Source: an uncultured bacterium (GTDB lineage: Bacteria > Myxococcota_A > Bradymonadia > UBA7976 > VGTA01). From it: a DNA stretch of 64,000 nt. This document shows, piece by piece, positions 9,121 to 18,192 of this stretch. The notes under the pieces were generated by a model, which saw nothing but the letters and a program-made list of their open reading frames with translations, had not been told where the DNA came from and made no database searches. The position numbers and the translations under genes are program-made. Each line of letters starts with the position of its first letter. Position 1 is the stretch's first letter. Location: the NCBI GenBank assembly GCA_943788935.1, contig CALSSE010000009.1:248001-312000 (forward strand), in the 5' to 3' direction.

Positions 9121-9468
9121 ATGGACTATTCGTTCCCAAGCGCAGCAGAGATTGTAGACTACCAGCGCCGCTTACGGGAGAGATTGACTGAGCTTGATAC
9201 GCTGTCTGAGTCATCCAAAGAGGTAAGAGACGCGGTGAGTCTTGACCAGAGCCGCGTGGGTCGATTATCGCGAATGGACGCGATTCAGATGCAGGAGATG
9301 GAACGTGCCAACGAGGCGAGGCGATCCCTTGAGCGTCAGAGAGTAGAGAGGGCCCTGCAGTTGATCGAAGCGGGTGACTATGGAGAGTGTGTGCGATGTA
9401 GTGAGGTGATCGCACCTAAGAGGCTTAAGTTAGACCCCTCATATATCACTTGTGTGGGCTGCGCTTAG
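9121..9468 (+). CDS. DksA/TraR-family zinc-finger protein
   Basis: A 115-residue protein with a coiled-coil N-terminal half and a C-terminal four-Cys zinc finger, C-x2-C-x17-C-x2-C (CVRC...CVGC). The coiled coil contains the RVGRLSRMDAIQMQEM stretch seen in small TraR/DksA-like proteins rather than the DxxDxA tip of true DksA. Family members bind in the RNA polymerase secondary channel or act as general regulators; the specific role here is unknown. Its last codons overlap the end of the convergent gene on the other strand by 4 nt. Confidence 0.88.
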   Translation: MDYSFPSAAEIVDYQRRLRERLTELDTLSESSKEVRDAVSLDQSRVGRLSRMDAIQMQEMERANEARRSLERQRVERALQLIEAGDYGECVRCSEVIAPKRLKLDPSYITCVGCA

Positions 9469-11096
9469 TGAGGTCGCTTTGATGCGCTCTTCTTAGATGA
9501 TGAGCGCTTCTCTTTTGTTTGAGAGGAGGTTTTCTTCTCTGAGCGAACATAACTCTGCTTGACGATCTCTAGTCTCCGCTTTAGCAGCAGCGCTCGCATA
9601 CTCCCTTGGGGAGGGAGAGCTCTCTTTGGCTTAGACTCTAGATCCGGCTCAGGGGTGGTTATCGACTCAGGCGTGGTTATCGGCTCAGGCGTGGTTATCG
9701 GCTCAGGCGTGGTTATCGGCTCAGGCGTGGTTATCGGCTCAGGGGTGGTTGTACTGACACGGGGAGAGAGCGCTAATCGTCGCTTAATATTGGCTCTCAG
9801 GCTTCGATATGCCCGACCACCGAATATCTTATTCACCTCATCAAACTCGATGAGTAGATCTCCGAGCCGAGCATCATCATAGGTCATTAAACCTTCATTA
9901 ACGATATCGTGAACAGCGCTTTTGATCTCTGCTGAGTTGCGCACTCTAATCGCTGCTGACAATCGCTTAACTTGCGGGTTTTTATGATCAAATGATGAAT
10001 GGTTGTCAGATTGATTGGAGTCGACTCTGTGCTCATCAGTGGAGCTCTCTGAGAAGAGGTTACTCGGTGAGAGATGCTTTAATTCATGGACCAGAGCAGA
10101 ATAAGTCTCTTGCAGATATGTTCGCCAATCGAGTTCGATATGAGGGTCTTTAGTGGTCACCCCTTCAATGGAGAGGGACTTCGCTGCGCCTTTAAGATAT
10201 CTTTCTACAGTATGATAGGCCCCATCCCCCTGAGCATTTAAAGGTCTTAAGTGAGGGTTGAGTCTTCGGAGATAGGTGAGGAGTGACCCTAGGTATCGCA
10301 GCCCGAGAGAGCGAGTCTTCTCTCCAATAGCGGTCCACTCACGGAGCTTATGAGGATCTGACCATCGCTGAAGGTGAGCAAAGGTTTCATTAAATAGATC
10401 TTGACGATCGATTATTCGAGGAGGATGGGCGAGCAGCTGCTTCAAGAAGATCTCCTGCGTTGATTCAGGCGGGTCGATCGTCTCTTTAACCTGCCATATC
10501 TTCCTCATCATCTCTTCATCATTGAGGGGATGACGAGCGGTCTGACTATAGGTAGGGGAGACGGTTAATAGATCGATACGGCCTACGACTTCAGCGACGA
10601 CTTGAGGTTTCACTTTAAGGGATGGCTGATCGATGGGGTGAGGTGTTTGTTGGTGAGGTGTTTGTGAGATATTCTCTACCGTCGATGAGATCGAACCTCG
10701 TGGAGAATGAGAGGTTGATTCACTGATATTAGACAAGGCTTCAGGCTCTACCTGGGCCAGCGTTTGCTTAGCGTCTCCTCCAAAGCCAGAGCTCGTGAGT
10801 CGTCTTAGAGCGACAGCGATCTGTGCTCTGCTCTCAGCGCTCTTCACTAGGTCAAAGAGGGCAGCACCTAATCTCTTAGCGTCTTGGCTCAATCGACTGA
10901 TATTGTCACTTGAGTCGTGATCATTCGCTGGCTGACCTATTGAGAAGAGAGGGCTCGATGGGGTGAGCAGCTGTTGACGGAGCGCGGCTTGATCGGCTTG
11001 AGAGCGATAGAGCTCAGAGAGAAAACGCGCAGAGCTCTCAGTGAGACGATGAACGCTATAAGCCTCTGATAAATGGGTATGAGATGTATCGATCAT
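9465..11096 (-). CDS. Unrecognised protein with TTPEPI repeat and shared module
   Basis: A 543-residue soluble protein of no family I recognise. The first 110 residues look helical, 120-190 are Ser/Thr/Pro-rich, and 190-345 are helical with LREWTAIGEKTRSLGLRYL in the middle. Residues about 389-442 contain the pattern I-V-N-x2-L-x4-D-x2-RL-x2-LL, which is also present in the upstream neighbour. A six-unit TTPEPI repeat follows (about 449-484), and the tail is very basic (KKTSSQTKEKRSSSKKSASK), possibly nucleic-acid or membrane binding. It lies 19 nt after the stop of the DUF2325-like gene, so they likely form an operon. Confidence 0.75.
   Translation of the reverse strand: MIDTSHTHLSEAYSVHRLTESSARFLSELYRSQADQAALRQQLLTPSSPLFSIGQPANDHDSSDNISRLSQDAKRLGAALFDLVKSAESRAQIAVALRRLTSSGFGGDAKQTLAQVEPEALSNISESTSHSPRGSISSTVENISQTPHQQTPHPIDQPSLKVKPQVVAEVVGRIDLLTVSPTYSQTARHPLNDEEMMRKIWQVKETIDPPESTQEIFLKQLLAHPPRIIDRQDLFNETFAHLQRWSDPHKLREWTAIGEKTRSLGLRYLGSLLTYLRRLNPHLRPLNAQGDGAYHTVERYLKGAAKSLSIEGVTTKDPHIELDWRTYLQETYSALVHELKHLSPSNLFSESSTDEHRVDSNQSDNHSSFDHKNPQVKRLSAAIRVRNSAEIKSAVHDIVNEGLMTYDDARLGDLLIEFDEVNKIFGGRAYRSLRANIKRRLALSPRVSTTTPEPITTPEPITTPEPITTPEPITTPESITTPEPDLESKPKRALPPQGSMRALLLKRRLEIVKQSYVRSEKKTSSQTKEKRSSSKKSASKRPH
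9646..9753. repeat. Six 18-bp coding repeats (TTPEPI)
   Basis: Six contiguous 18-bp units (starts 9646, 9664, 9682, 9700, 9718, 9736), consensus GGCTCAGGCGTGGTTATC on the plus strand. They encode a Thr-Pro-Glu-Pro linker between the shared module and the basic tail of the minus-strand protein. Three central units are identical, suggesting recent expansion. Unit length keeps the frame. Confidence 0.92.
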
Positions 11097-11115
11097 GACA
11101 ATTCCTCGTTGTTAA

Positions 11116-12336
11116 CTACAGTTGAGTTACAGTCGGCTGAGTGACCGGGAAGTGGAGCACACACTCTTCCAACTTTTGAGTGAGCTTAGAGATCCCGTAC
11201 CCTTTATCGATAAGACGAACTTGGAGTGCGCGACCCCCATGAAGTGGATATTGGTCGAGAGGTAAGAATCGCTTGGAGATTCGATGCCCAATAAAAGAGG
11301 TTAGTAATAGGATCACATCAGTGCTCCCTGATCTCGCTCGGCGCTCTAAAGACTTCATGATCCTCTCTCCGGTATGAGCTTCGGTCTCCCACCAGCTGAT
11401 CTCTGCCTGAGGGATCATCTCTCGCAAGCGATTTAGGGTTGAGAGCTTAGATTTACCGCCGATGAGAGTGATTGTCTTGTGCTTAAAATGATGAGCGAGC
11501 GCCCACACCCTCTCCTCGGTGACCAGCTCCTCTTCTGCCTCTCGTTCGAGTCTAATTTGGTAGTCCCTCACCGACTTGCGGAGCGCTTTAAGGCGTTTGC
11601 CATGAGGAATCTCAACTCCAACTAGAGCTTCGCAGAGTCGATCATCTTCATGGTTGATGAGTCTTGAATTGATGATTTGGAGCAAGCGATGTTTTAAGAG
11701 CTTGGGGTCTGAATCTAATTCTAGTTCTAGGAACTCGTTGAGCTCATTTAGCGCTTGGTCTGCGCTCTTAAAGATAGGTTCTTTTCTAGGCTTAACAGAC
11801 CTCATTTTTGGTTCTGAGTCCTCAGACTCTCTCAGGGAGATTAATCGTTTTTGGTTCTCAGAGAGAGACCATTTGGGAGTACCGATGGTAAAACCATCGG
11901 GGACTTCCATGACCGTAGAGGAGTGTGGAGCTACGATGGATTCACTCACCTCTCGCCATGATGTTAGCGTGCTCTTTGGGGGTCGATCATCCCCGAGTGA
12001 GAGTGGGTCTATATCTAGAGCTGCTCTCGACGGTGTACAGAGGTCGATGATCGACTCTATCAATGCTATAGGGCTCTGCTTAGAGAGTCGCTCTTGTAGC
12101 GTCTCTCCGCTGGCTTGGCAGAGCTCTAGATAGCTTGTTTTTTGTCGCTCTATTTGGAGCAATAAGTCACTAAAAGGTAATGACTCATCTTGAGCGATCA
12201 CCTGATTAGCGCTGACCCAACTCTGCATCTCAACCAGGAGAGTGTCGAGCCGCGCAGAGGGGAGTGTCTCCATAAAGGTGTTACCCTGTATAACGGTTGA
12301 ATCTTGGGAAGAGCTGTCTGTCATCATCGCGTTCAC
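11116..12336 (-). CDS. Unrecognised protein with C-terminal DUF2325-like domain
   Basis: A 406-residue soluble protein. Residues 25-110 are helical, 110-190 are low-complexity and basic, and about 212-263 carry the same small module as the downstream gene (IINSRLINHEDDRLCEAL). About 287-390 resembles DUF2325: ITLIGGKSKL, then a W-W-x-T segment, VILLLTSFIGHRIS and a final GYGISKLTQKLE. The DUF2325 call is from pattern recognition only. GTG 12336 is taken as the start because GGAGG lies 4 nt upstream; ATG codons at 12327 and 12324 are alternatives. It is divergent from acs, with 254 nt between them. Function is unknown. Confidence 0.72.
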   Translation of the reverse strand: MNAMMTDSSSQDSTVIQGNTFMETLPSARLDTLLVEMQSWVSANQVIAQDESLPFSDLLLQIERQKTSYLELCQASGETLQERLSKQSPIALIESIIDLCTPSRAALDIDPLSLGDDRPPKSTLTSWREVSESIVAPHSSTVMEVPDGFTIGTPKWSLSENQKRLISLRESEDSEPKMRSVKPRKEPIFKSADQALNELNEFLELELDSDPKLLKHRLLQIINSRLINHEDDRLCEALVGVEIPHGKRLKALRKSVRDYQIRLEREAEEELVTEERVWALAHHFKHKTITLIGGKSKLSTLNRLREMIPQAEISWWETEAHTGERIMKSLERRARSGSTDVILLLTSFIGHRISKRFLPLDQYPLHGGRALQVRLIDKGYGISKLTQKLEECVLHFPVTQPTVTQL

Positions 12337-12407
12337 GTTTCCTCCAATGAGTGTTAGATAACGGACTTAGGTGATCTGAGCCCATCTGATAAAACAGACG
12401 AGTTGAC

Positions 12408-12420
12408 CTGAGATGCTCAG
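12408..12420. promoter_or_regulatory. Small dyad in the divergent acs intergenic region
   Basis: CTGAG-ATG-CTCAG is a perfect 5-3-5 inverted repeat lying between the divergent DUF2325-like gene and acs. It could be an operator, but dyads this short occur by chance; no clear -10/-35 pair is associated. Confidence 0.2.
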
Positions 12421-12590
12421 ACAATTCGATTGAAAAAATATCTCAAAAGTGTGGAGTATAGAGCGCTGATGACATCGCCCGGTGATTTAACTAGATCATC
12501 GATCGGCGAAGTGTCAAACTCTCACCACCTCGCATCTCTTTGCTCTCTGTGATAGGAAGAGATGTCTTTTTTGATCTGTAGGAGTTTTCT

Positions 12591-14564
12591 GTGAGCGACC
12601 CCATAACACCTCTATTGACCCCCTCCCCTATCTCTCCTGGACCGCAGTCCCTGATCCCTGATATGGCCTCCTGGCGTGAGCAATGGATCAGAGCCCTTAA
12701 AGATCCAAGCGGGTTTTGGCTAGAGCAGACTCAGTCTCTGCTAGAGTGGAGCGCTCCGCCTCAGCTTGGAGGAGAAGGTGACTTTTGGAGTGTCGTCGAG
12801 GAGCCGATCCGTTGGTTCGCTGATGGTGAGCTCAACGTCAGCGTCAATTGTGTAGACCGTCACTTGATGACGAGGGGCGATCAAGCGGCGATCATTTGGG
12901 AAGCTGATGAGCCGGGAGAAGGGTTCACATGGACTTATCGCCAGCTCCATGAGGAGGTCTGTCGCGCCGCTAATGTCCTCAGTGACTTGGGAGTCTCTGC
13001 CGGAGATAGAGTGATCATCTATATGGGGATGGTTCCCCAAGCAGCGGTGGCGATGTTAGCTTGCGCGAGGATAGGCGCTGCCCATTCTGTTGTCTTTGGT
13101 GGCTTCTCCGCTGAGGCGCTTCGAGACCGCGTGATCGACTGTGGAGCGCGGGTGGTGATCACCCAAGATGAAGGTCGACGAGGTGGACGTCCGGTCGCTT
13201 TGAAGACAGTCGTCGATGAAGCGCTCGCTCCAGCGGAGGTAGAGGTAGACAAGGTCTTGGTCTTTAAGCGAGCTAAGGCTGAAACTCCATGGATTGAGGG
13301 TCGAGATGTGGATTGGGCGACCGCTTGTTCGGCGGTCTCCGCTGAGCATACCCCACAGAGTTTTGGGGCAGAACATCCACTCTTTATCCTTTACACCTCA
13401 GGCTCTACAGGCCGCCCCAAAGGCTTGATGCATACTAGCGGAGGTTACCTCACATACACTACTTACACTCATCGCGCTGTCTTTGACCTCCGAGAGGGAG
13501 ATGTTTACGGCTGCGTCGCTGATGTCGGCTGGATCACTGGTCATAGTTATATTGTCTATGGACCGCTCTCCAATGGAACGACGACGGTTATGTTTGAGTC
13601 AACGCCTCTGTACCCTGACGCGAGCCGTTATTGGTCATTGGTGGAGCGGCATAAGGTGAATATATTCTACACCGCCCCGACCGCTATTCGAGCGCTCGCC
13701 GCTTTGGGAGATGAGTGGGTGAATAACCACGATCTGAGCAGTCTTCGAGTCTTGGGAACCGTGGGAGAACCCATCAACCCTGAAGCGTGGGAGTGGTATT
13801 ATCACGTGGTTGGTCGAGGTAAATGCGCACTCGTGGACACTTGGTGGCAGACCGAGACAGGAGGAATCTCTCTCTCTCCTCTCGCTGGAGTAACCCCCAC
13901 TCAACCAGGCGCTGCCACCCTACCTCTCCCAGGCATTCAGCCGATTTTAGTCAATCCCGAGGGACATGAAATTCATGGCGCAGGTGAGGGGCGACTCTGC
14001 CTCAATATGCCGTGGCCGGGTCAAGCGCGGACAGTATGGGGTGATCATGAGCGTTTCGTGAAGACATATTTCAATGACTTCCCTGGTCGTTACTTTACCG
14101 GTGATGGCTGTCGTCGAGATGTTGAAGGTCACCACTGGATCACCGGTCGAGTTGATGATGTGCTAAATGTCGCTGGACACCGGATGGGGACAGCGGAGTT
14201 TGAGGCGGCGCTGATCACTGACGATGTGGTCGCTGAAGCGGCAGTCGTCGGATTTCCTCATCCGGTAAAAGGGCAAGGCGTTTGCGCTTATTTAGTGCTC
14301 GCTCAGAATGAAAGCTCACATGGAGCGCTCGAAGAGTCTCTCCTCAAGCGACTGCAATCGGTGGTGCGGACTCGCATTGGGGTTCACGCTAAGCTAGATC
14401 GAGTCATCTCGATCCCTGGATTACCCAAGACTCGTTCAGGTAAGGTGATGCGGCGCATTCTTCGCAAAGTCGCTGAGGGTGAGACTCAAGCGCTCGGCGA
14501 TGTCTCTACCCTCGCTGACTCGGCGGTGGTTGAGGCGATTATTAAGGCGGCGACCGAGGGTTGA
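12591..14564 (+). CDS. acs: Acetyl-coenzyme A synthetase
   Basis: A 657-residue AMP-forming acyl-CoA synthetase that converts acetate, ATP and CoA to acetyl-CoA. Motifs: the P-loop YTSGSTGRPKG (about 268-278), GTVGEPINPEAWEWY, the substrate-pocket WWQTETGG (about 418-425), YFTGDGCRRD, and the C-terminal PKTRSGKVMRR, whose Lys618 is the residue acetylated in this family to switch activity off. Trp in WWQTE favours acetate over larger acids, as in Acs. GTG start at 12591 with AGGAG 6 nt upstream. It is a single gene with a 142-nt gap to the peptidase gene; no terminator is obvious. Confidence 0.95.
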   Translation: MSDPITPLLTPSPISPGPQSLIPDMASWREQWIRALKDPSGFWLEQTQSLLEWSAPPQLGGEGDFWSVVEEPIRWFADGELNVSVNCVDRHLMTRGDQAAIIWEADEPGEGFTWTYRQLHEEVCRAANVLSDLGVSAGDRVIIYMGMVPQAAVAMLACARIGAAHSVVFGGFSAEALRDRVIDCGARVVITQDEGRRGGRPVALKTVVDEALAPAEVEVDKVLVFKRAKAETPWIEGRDVDWATACSAVSAEHTPQSFGAEHPLFILYTSGSTGRPKGLMHTSGGYLTYTTYTHRAVFDLREGDVYGCVADVGWITGHSYIVYGPLSNGTTTVMFESTPLYPDASRYWSLVERHKVNIFYTAPTAIRALAALGDEWVNNHDLSSLRVLGTVGEPINPEAWEWYYHVVGRGKCALVDTWWQTETGGISLSPLAGVTPTQPGAATLPLPGIQPILVNPEGHEIHGAGEGRLCLNMPWPGQARTVWGDHERFVKTYFNDFPGRYFTGDGCRRDVEGHHWITGRVDDVLNVAGHRMGTAEFEAALITDDVVAEAAVVGFPHPVKGQGVCAYLVLAQNESSHGALEESLLKRLQSVVRTRIGVHAKLDRVISIPGLPKTRSGKVMRRILRKVAEGETQALGDVSTLADSAVVEAIIKAATEG

Positions 14565-14707
14565 GAGGCTCATAATTGAGCTGCTTACCTATTGTTGAGC
14601 GTCCCTTGTAAGCGCTAAGGTGTGGATGTCTATTCTTCACATATGTCAAGCGTCGCTCATCGGATATAAAGATATCGTTCTATAGAAATAAACGTGAGGA
14701 GCGTCTC

Positions 14708-14854
14708 GTGAATTATGTCACTTTACATCTACTCTTGATCTCCTTGGTCATGATCGTGCCATGTCAAGCCATGGCTCATCCAAGACACAGTGTAGAGAAT
14801 CACAGTGTAGAGAATCACAGTGTAGAGAATCACAGTGTAGAGAATCACAGGTAA
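14708..14854 (+). pseudogene. Signal-peptide fragment of the frameshifted M1 peptidase
   Basis: A GTG at 14708 preceded by GAGGAG (6 nt spacing) opens a frame that encodes a signal peptide (NYVTLHLLLISLVMIVPCQAMA), then four HSVEN repeats, and stops at TAA 14852-14854. The mature peptidase continues in another frame from about 14841. The break lies in the fifth repeat unit, which is 13 nt instead of 15. Restoring two bases would fuse the fragment to the peptidase domain. Read as the first exon-like piece of one gene, not as an independent gene. Confidence 0.75.
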
Positions 14855-14876
14855 GAATCACAGCGTAAAGAATCAG
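14789..14876. repeat. 15-bp repeat with one short unit that breaks the frame
   Basis: Units AGTGTAGAGAATCAC at 14789, 14804, 14819 and 14834 are identical; the next unit (14849-14861, AGGTAAGAATCAC) is 13 nt, and a variant 15-nt unit follows (14862-14876). The short unit moves the frame by two and creates the TAA stop. Confidence 0.93.
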
Positions 14877-17483
14877 AGCGTACTCGCAGCGGTCAATGAT
14901 CCCTTCCGTCAACTTGAAGAGACTTGGCCTACACCCGATGAGCTACGCCTCGCCTCCGGCGCCCCCGGTCCTAAGTATTGGCAACAGCAGGTCGACTATC
15001 AGATCGATGTCACCCTCAATGACGCAGAGAGGTCGCTCTCAGGCAAGGCGAAGATCACTTATCATAATCGTTCACCACACTCTTTAGACTATCTCTGGAT
15101 CCAGCTAGATCAGAATCGCTTTAAAGAGACTTCAGCGTCTCATCTTACTAGAACATTTAGAGGAGATAAGAAGGTCTATCATGGGTCTTTGAGCGGACCC
15201 CGGAACGTGAAGAAGAGAGATCCCGGGGTGAAGATTATTAAAGTTCAGACCTTGGAAGGTCATTCACTACATACACGGGTCGTTGACACCATGATGAGGG
15301 TTGACTTGCCTCGATCACTCCTCAGTGGAGGTCTGTTTCAATTTGAGATCGAGTGGGGAGTGAATGTGTTGAGGCATAAAGATACTTGGGCTCGATCCGG
15401 GTATGAAGATCTAAAATCCCTCGATATCCTCGATCAAGAGGTTCAAGAGGCCGAAGATAAGCTGAGAGGAAAGAGTAACAAAGCGGCAGACAAGACACCC
15501 ACAGACGAGACACCCACAGACGAGACATCCACAGACGAGACATCCACAGACGATACATCCACAGACGAGACACCCACAGACGAGACACCCACAGACGAGA
15601 CACCCACAGACGAGACACCCACAGACGAGACACCCACAGACGAGCTAACCGAGAGCGAGCCGATCCGTCGAATCTATGAGATCGCCCAATGGTATCCGCG
15701 GCTCGCGGCTTACACTGATGTCACGGGATGGCAGAATAAGCAGTTCTTAGGAAACGGTGAGTTTACCTTAGAATTTGGAGATTTTGTGGTGCGCATTACC
15801 GCCCCCGATCACTTAACCTTGACCGCGACAGGGGAGCTGATGAATCCCGCTGAAGTGCTCACTGCTGATCAAAGATCGAGGCTAGGGCAAGCGGCACAAG
15901 CCGATCAGCCCATGTGGGTGATCACTCCCCAAGAGGCGAGGGCGCAGAGTCTCAAGCGACCTCAGAGCACAAAAACGTGGATTTTTAGCGCTCAGAAGGT
16001 ACGTGATTTCGCCTTCGCTGCCTCTAATACCTTCATTTGGGATGCTATGGGCCACCGTCGCTCGGGATCAGAGACGGTGATGGCGATGAGCTTCTACCCC
16101 TTAGAAGCCGAATCTCTGTGGAGTCGCTACAGCACTCATGCGGTGTTGCACACCCTAGAGCAGTATGAGCGATTCGCTTTCCTCTATCCCTATCCGGTCG
16201 CGATCTCGGTGAACGGTCCGATCTTCGGGATGGAGTATCCGATGGTCTCCTTCAATGGTGTTCGACCTGAACCCGACGGCACTTACTCTGAAAAGTCGAA
16301 ATACGCGCTGATCGGGGTGATCATTCATGAGGTCGGTCACTTCTTTTTCCCTATGATTGTGAACTCAGATGAGCGGCAATGGACTTGGCTAGACGAGGGC
16401 ATCAACTCTTTCTTACAATATCAAGCAGAGAGAGCGTGGGAAGAGGAGTATCCCTCATGGAACGGTGGCCCAGAGAAGATGATCACTTATATGACTAGCG
16501 GTCGACAGCGACCGATCATGACCAATAGCGAGTCTCTGTTACAGTTCGGCGCTAACGCCTATGGCAAGCCGACCGCTGCCCTCAGCTTACTCAGAGAGAC
16601 GATCATGGGACCGACACTCTTCGATGAGGCTTTCAGAGCATATGCAGAGCGGTGGAAGTTTAAGCGACCCATGCCCAGTGACTTCTTTCGGACTCTCGAA
16701 GACGTCTCAGGCGTTGATCTCGATTGGTTTTGGCGAGGGTGGTTCTACAGCACAGCCCACGTGGATATTCAGATCAAAACTGTACGCCGGCTACGCTTAA
16801 AGACTAAAGACCCGCAACAAGATAAGGCGGTCGATCGCTTGAGACACGAGAGGAGAGTCCTCAGCATCTCTGTGATTCGAGATGAGGGACGAGAGAGGAG
16901 AGTTGATCGCTATCCCGAGTTGAAAGATTTTTATAACACTTATGATCCTTATGAGGTGACTCCAGCTGAACTTGAAGCGGCGCGGGTCGCTGAAATTGCT
17001 CTGAGTAAAAAATATCCAGAGCGGGTCAAAGAGCTCCAAACGGACGCTTACTTTTATGAAGTGACGATGATCAACAAAGGGGGGTTGGTAACACCTCTGC
17101 CGCTCCGTCTTGAGCTTGAAGGTCATCGCTCTGAACTACGACGTATTCCCGCTGAAGTGTGGCGTAAGAATCACCGAGAGGTGAAGCTCTTACTCGAATT
17201 GGACAGCCCCTTGCTCTCCATCGAGTTTGATCCCTTTAATGAGACCGGTGACGCTCATAAAGGTGATAATCGCTTCCCACAGCGTATTAGGGATGAGGTG
17301 AGCTTTGAGCTCAAGACCTGGCGTAAGCCAAAGACACCAAACCCCATGCAAAAGGATCTCACTTGGCGCTATAAACAAGAGAAGATCGCCGCAGAAAAGA
17401 GCTTAAAGACTAAAGCTGACAGCGCCGATCAAACAGCGAATGAGACCCCCAAAATCGAAGACACAACACACATAGAGGAGTAA
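14841..17483 (+). CDS. M1-family zinc metallopeptidase, main part (frameshifted upstream)
   Basis: The frame is open from 14841 and encodes the M1 N-terminal domain (WPTPDELRLASGAPGPKYWQ ...), well upstream of the first usable start codon (TTG 15189), so translation needs the frame repaired in the repeat upstream. Catalytic features: FGMEYP exopeptidase motif, HEVGH (16326-16340) with the third zinc ligand Glu in TWLDEGIN. An insertion of about ten PTDET repeats interrupts the N-terminal domain. M1 enzymes remove N-terminal residues from peptides; a signal peptide in the upstream fragment implies a periplasmic or outer-membrane location. The rest of the gene shows no decay, which argues for a recent shift, a reversible one, or an assembly error. 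Confidence 0.88.
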   Translation, partial: RITGKNHSVKNQSVLAAVNDPFRQLEETWPTPDELRLASGAPGPKYWQQQVDYQIDVTLNDAERSLSGKAKITYHNRSPHSLDYLWIQLDQNRFKETSASHLTRTFRGDKKVYHGSLSGPRNVKKRDPGVKIIKVQTLEGHSLHTRVVDTMMRVDLPRSLLSGGLFQFEIEWGVNVLRHKDTWARSGYEDLKSLDILDQEVQEAEDKLRGKSNKAADKTPTDETPTDETSTDETSTDDTSTDETPTDETPTDETPTDETPTDETPTDELTESEPIRRIYEIAQWYPRLAAYTDVTGWQNKQFLGNGEFTLEFGDFVVRITAPDHLTLTATGELMNPAEVLTADQRSRLGQAAQADQPMWVITPQEARAQSLKRPQSTKTWIFSAQKVRDFAFAASNTFIWDAMGHRRSGSETVMAMSFYPLEAESLWSRYSTHAVLHTLEQYERFAFLYPYPVAISVNGPIFGMEYPMVSFNGVRPEPDGTYSEKSKYALIGVIIHEVGHFFFPMIVNSDERQWTWLDEGINSFLQYQAERAWEEEYPSWNGGPEKMITYMTSGRQRPIMTNSESLLQFGANAYGKPTAALSLLRETIMGPTLFDEAFRAYAERWKFKRPMPSDFFRTLEDVSGVDLDWFWRGWFYSTAHVDIQIKTVRRLRLKTKDPQQDKAVDRLRHERRVLSISVIRDEGRERRVDRYPELKDFYNTYDPYEVTPAELEAARVAEIALSKKYPERVKELQTDAYFYEVTMINKGGLVTPLPLRLELEGHRSELRRIPAEVWRKNHREVKLLLELDSPLLSIEFDPFNETGDAHKGDNRFPQRIRDEVSFELKTWRKPKTPNPMQKDLTWRYKQEKIAAEKSLKTKADSADQTANETPKIEDTTHIEE
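15486..15645. repeat. 15-bp coding repeats (PTDET) in M1 peptidase
   Basis: About ten contiguous 15-bp units, consensus ACAGACGAGACACCC, encode a Thr/Pro/Asp/Glu linker inserted in the N-terminal domain of the M1 peptidase. Variants (TCC for CCC, GAT for GAG) are grouped in the middle units. All units are 15 nt, so the frame is kept. Confidence 0.92.
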
Positions 17484-17490
17484 TAAATAG

Positions 17491-18081
17491 ATGTTTTTTA
17501 ATCTCAGTAGAGCGATCAATGAAGAGATGCCGATTGATGAGATCGAGGAGGCGCTTGATGCCTTGAACCCCCGAGAGAGGGTTGAGCAGAGTCGAAGTCT
17601 AGGACCCAAAGACCAACGGGCGCTATGGGAGCTATGTGAGGGACGATCAGCGACTCTTGAGCAGATCGTACCCAAAGATAGGGTCAATCAAACGGTGAGA
17701 CACCTCGGTCGGAACACACTCCCCGCCTTTAAGATCTTTGAGAAGCGATTTATTAGGCCTCAGAGCAACCCCGAGCTGCTCTGGGGATATAATGAGGGTC
17801 CTACCCGTAAGCTCGTTGGTCCTGGTTATTTTGTCTGTAAAGTGAGCGATCAACCCGAGATCGGTGAGGTGGTCGTCGACTACGAGGTCCTCCCCGAAGA
17901 AGCGCCAGAGGGATGGCCAGTGATCAAGCCTAATGAGGCGGGGATCTCCCGGCTCGTTTACGCCTACATGCAGGATTATTTACGAAGAGTCAGCGATCAT
18001 ATCACCATTGGTCGCGCCTATCGCAAAGGGAAGGAGAGCCCCAATTACTTTACCCTCTGTCGATGGGATGAAGAGAGATAA
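17491..18081 (+). CDS. Hypothetical protein next to M1 peptidase
   Basis: A 196-residue soluble protein with no signal peptide or membrane segment that I do not recognise. The N-terminal third is acidic and helical (EEMPIDEIEEALDALN), followed by a compact region with HLGRNTLPAFKIFEKRFIRP and GPGYFVCKVSDQPEIGEVVVDYEVLP. It starts 7 nt after the peptidase stop, and the GAGGAG at the end of that gene acts as its ribosome-binding site, so the two are almost certainly co-transcribed. Confidence 0.8.
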   Translation: MFFNLSRAINEEMPIDEIEEALDALNPRERVEQSRSLGPKDQRALWELCEGRSATLEQIVPKDRVNQTVRHLGRNTLPAFKIFEKRFIRPQSNPELLWGYNEGPTRKLVGPGYFVCKVSDQPEIGEVVVDYEVLPEEAPEGWPVIKPNEAGISRLVYAYMQDYLRRVSDHITIGRAYRKGKESPNYFTLCRWDEER

Positions 18082-18192
18082 TAGAAATGATAACCTGTCA
18101 TGCTTGATAAGATGACAGTGAATAAATCTCTTAATCGTCTCAATGGCGGCTTTAGACTTTAGCGTTAACCTTTACACTTCAAAGATGAAAAC

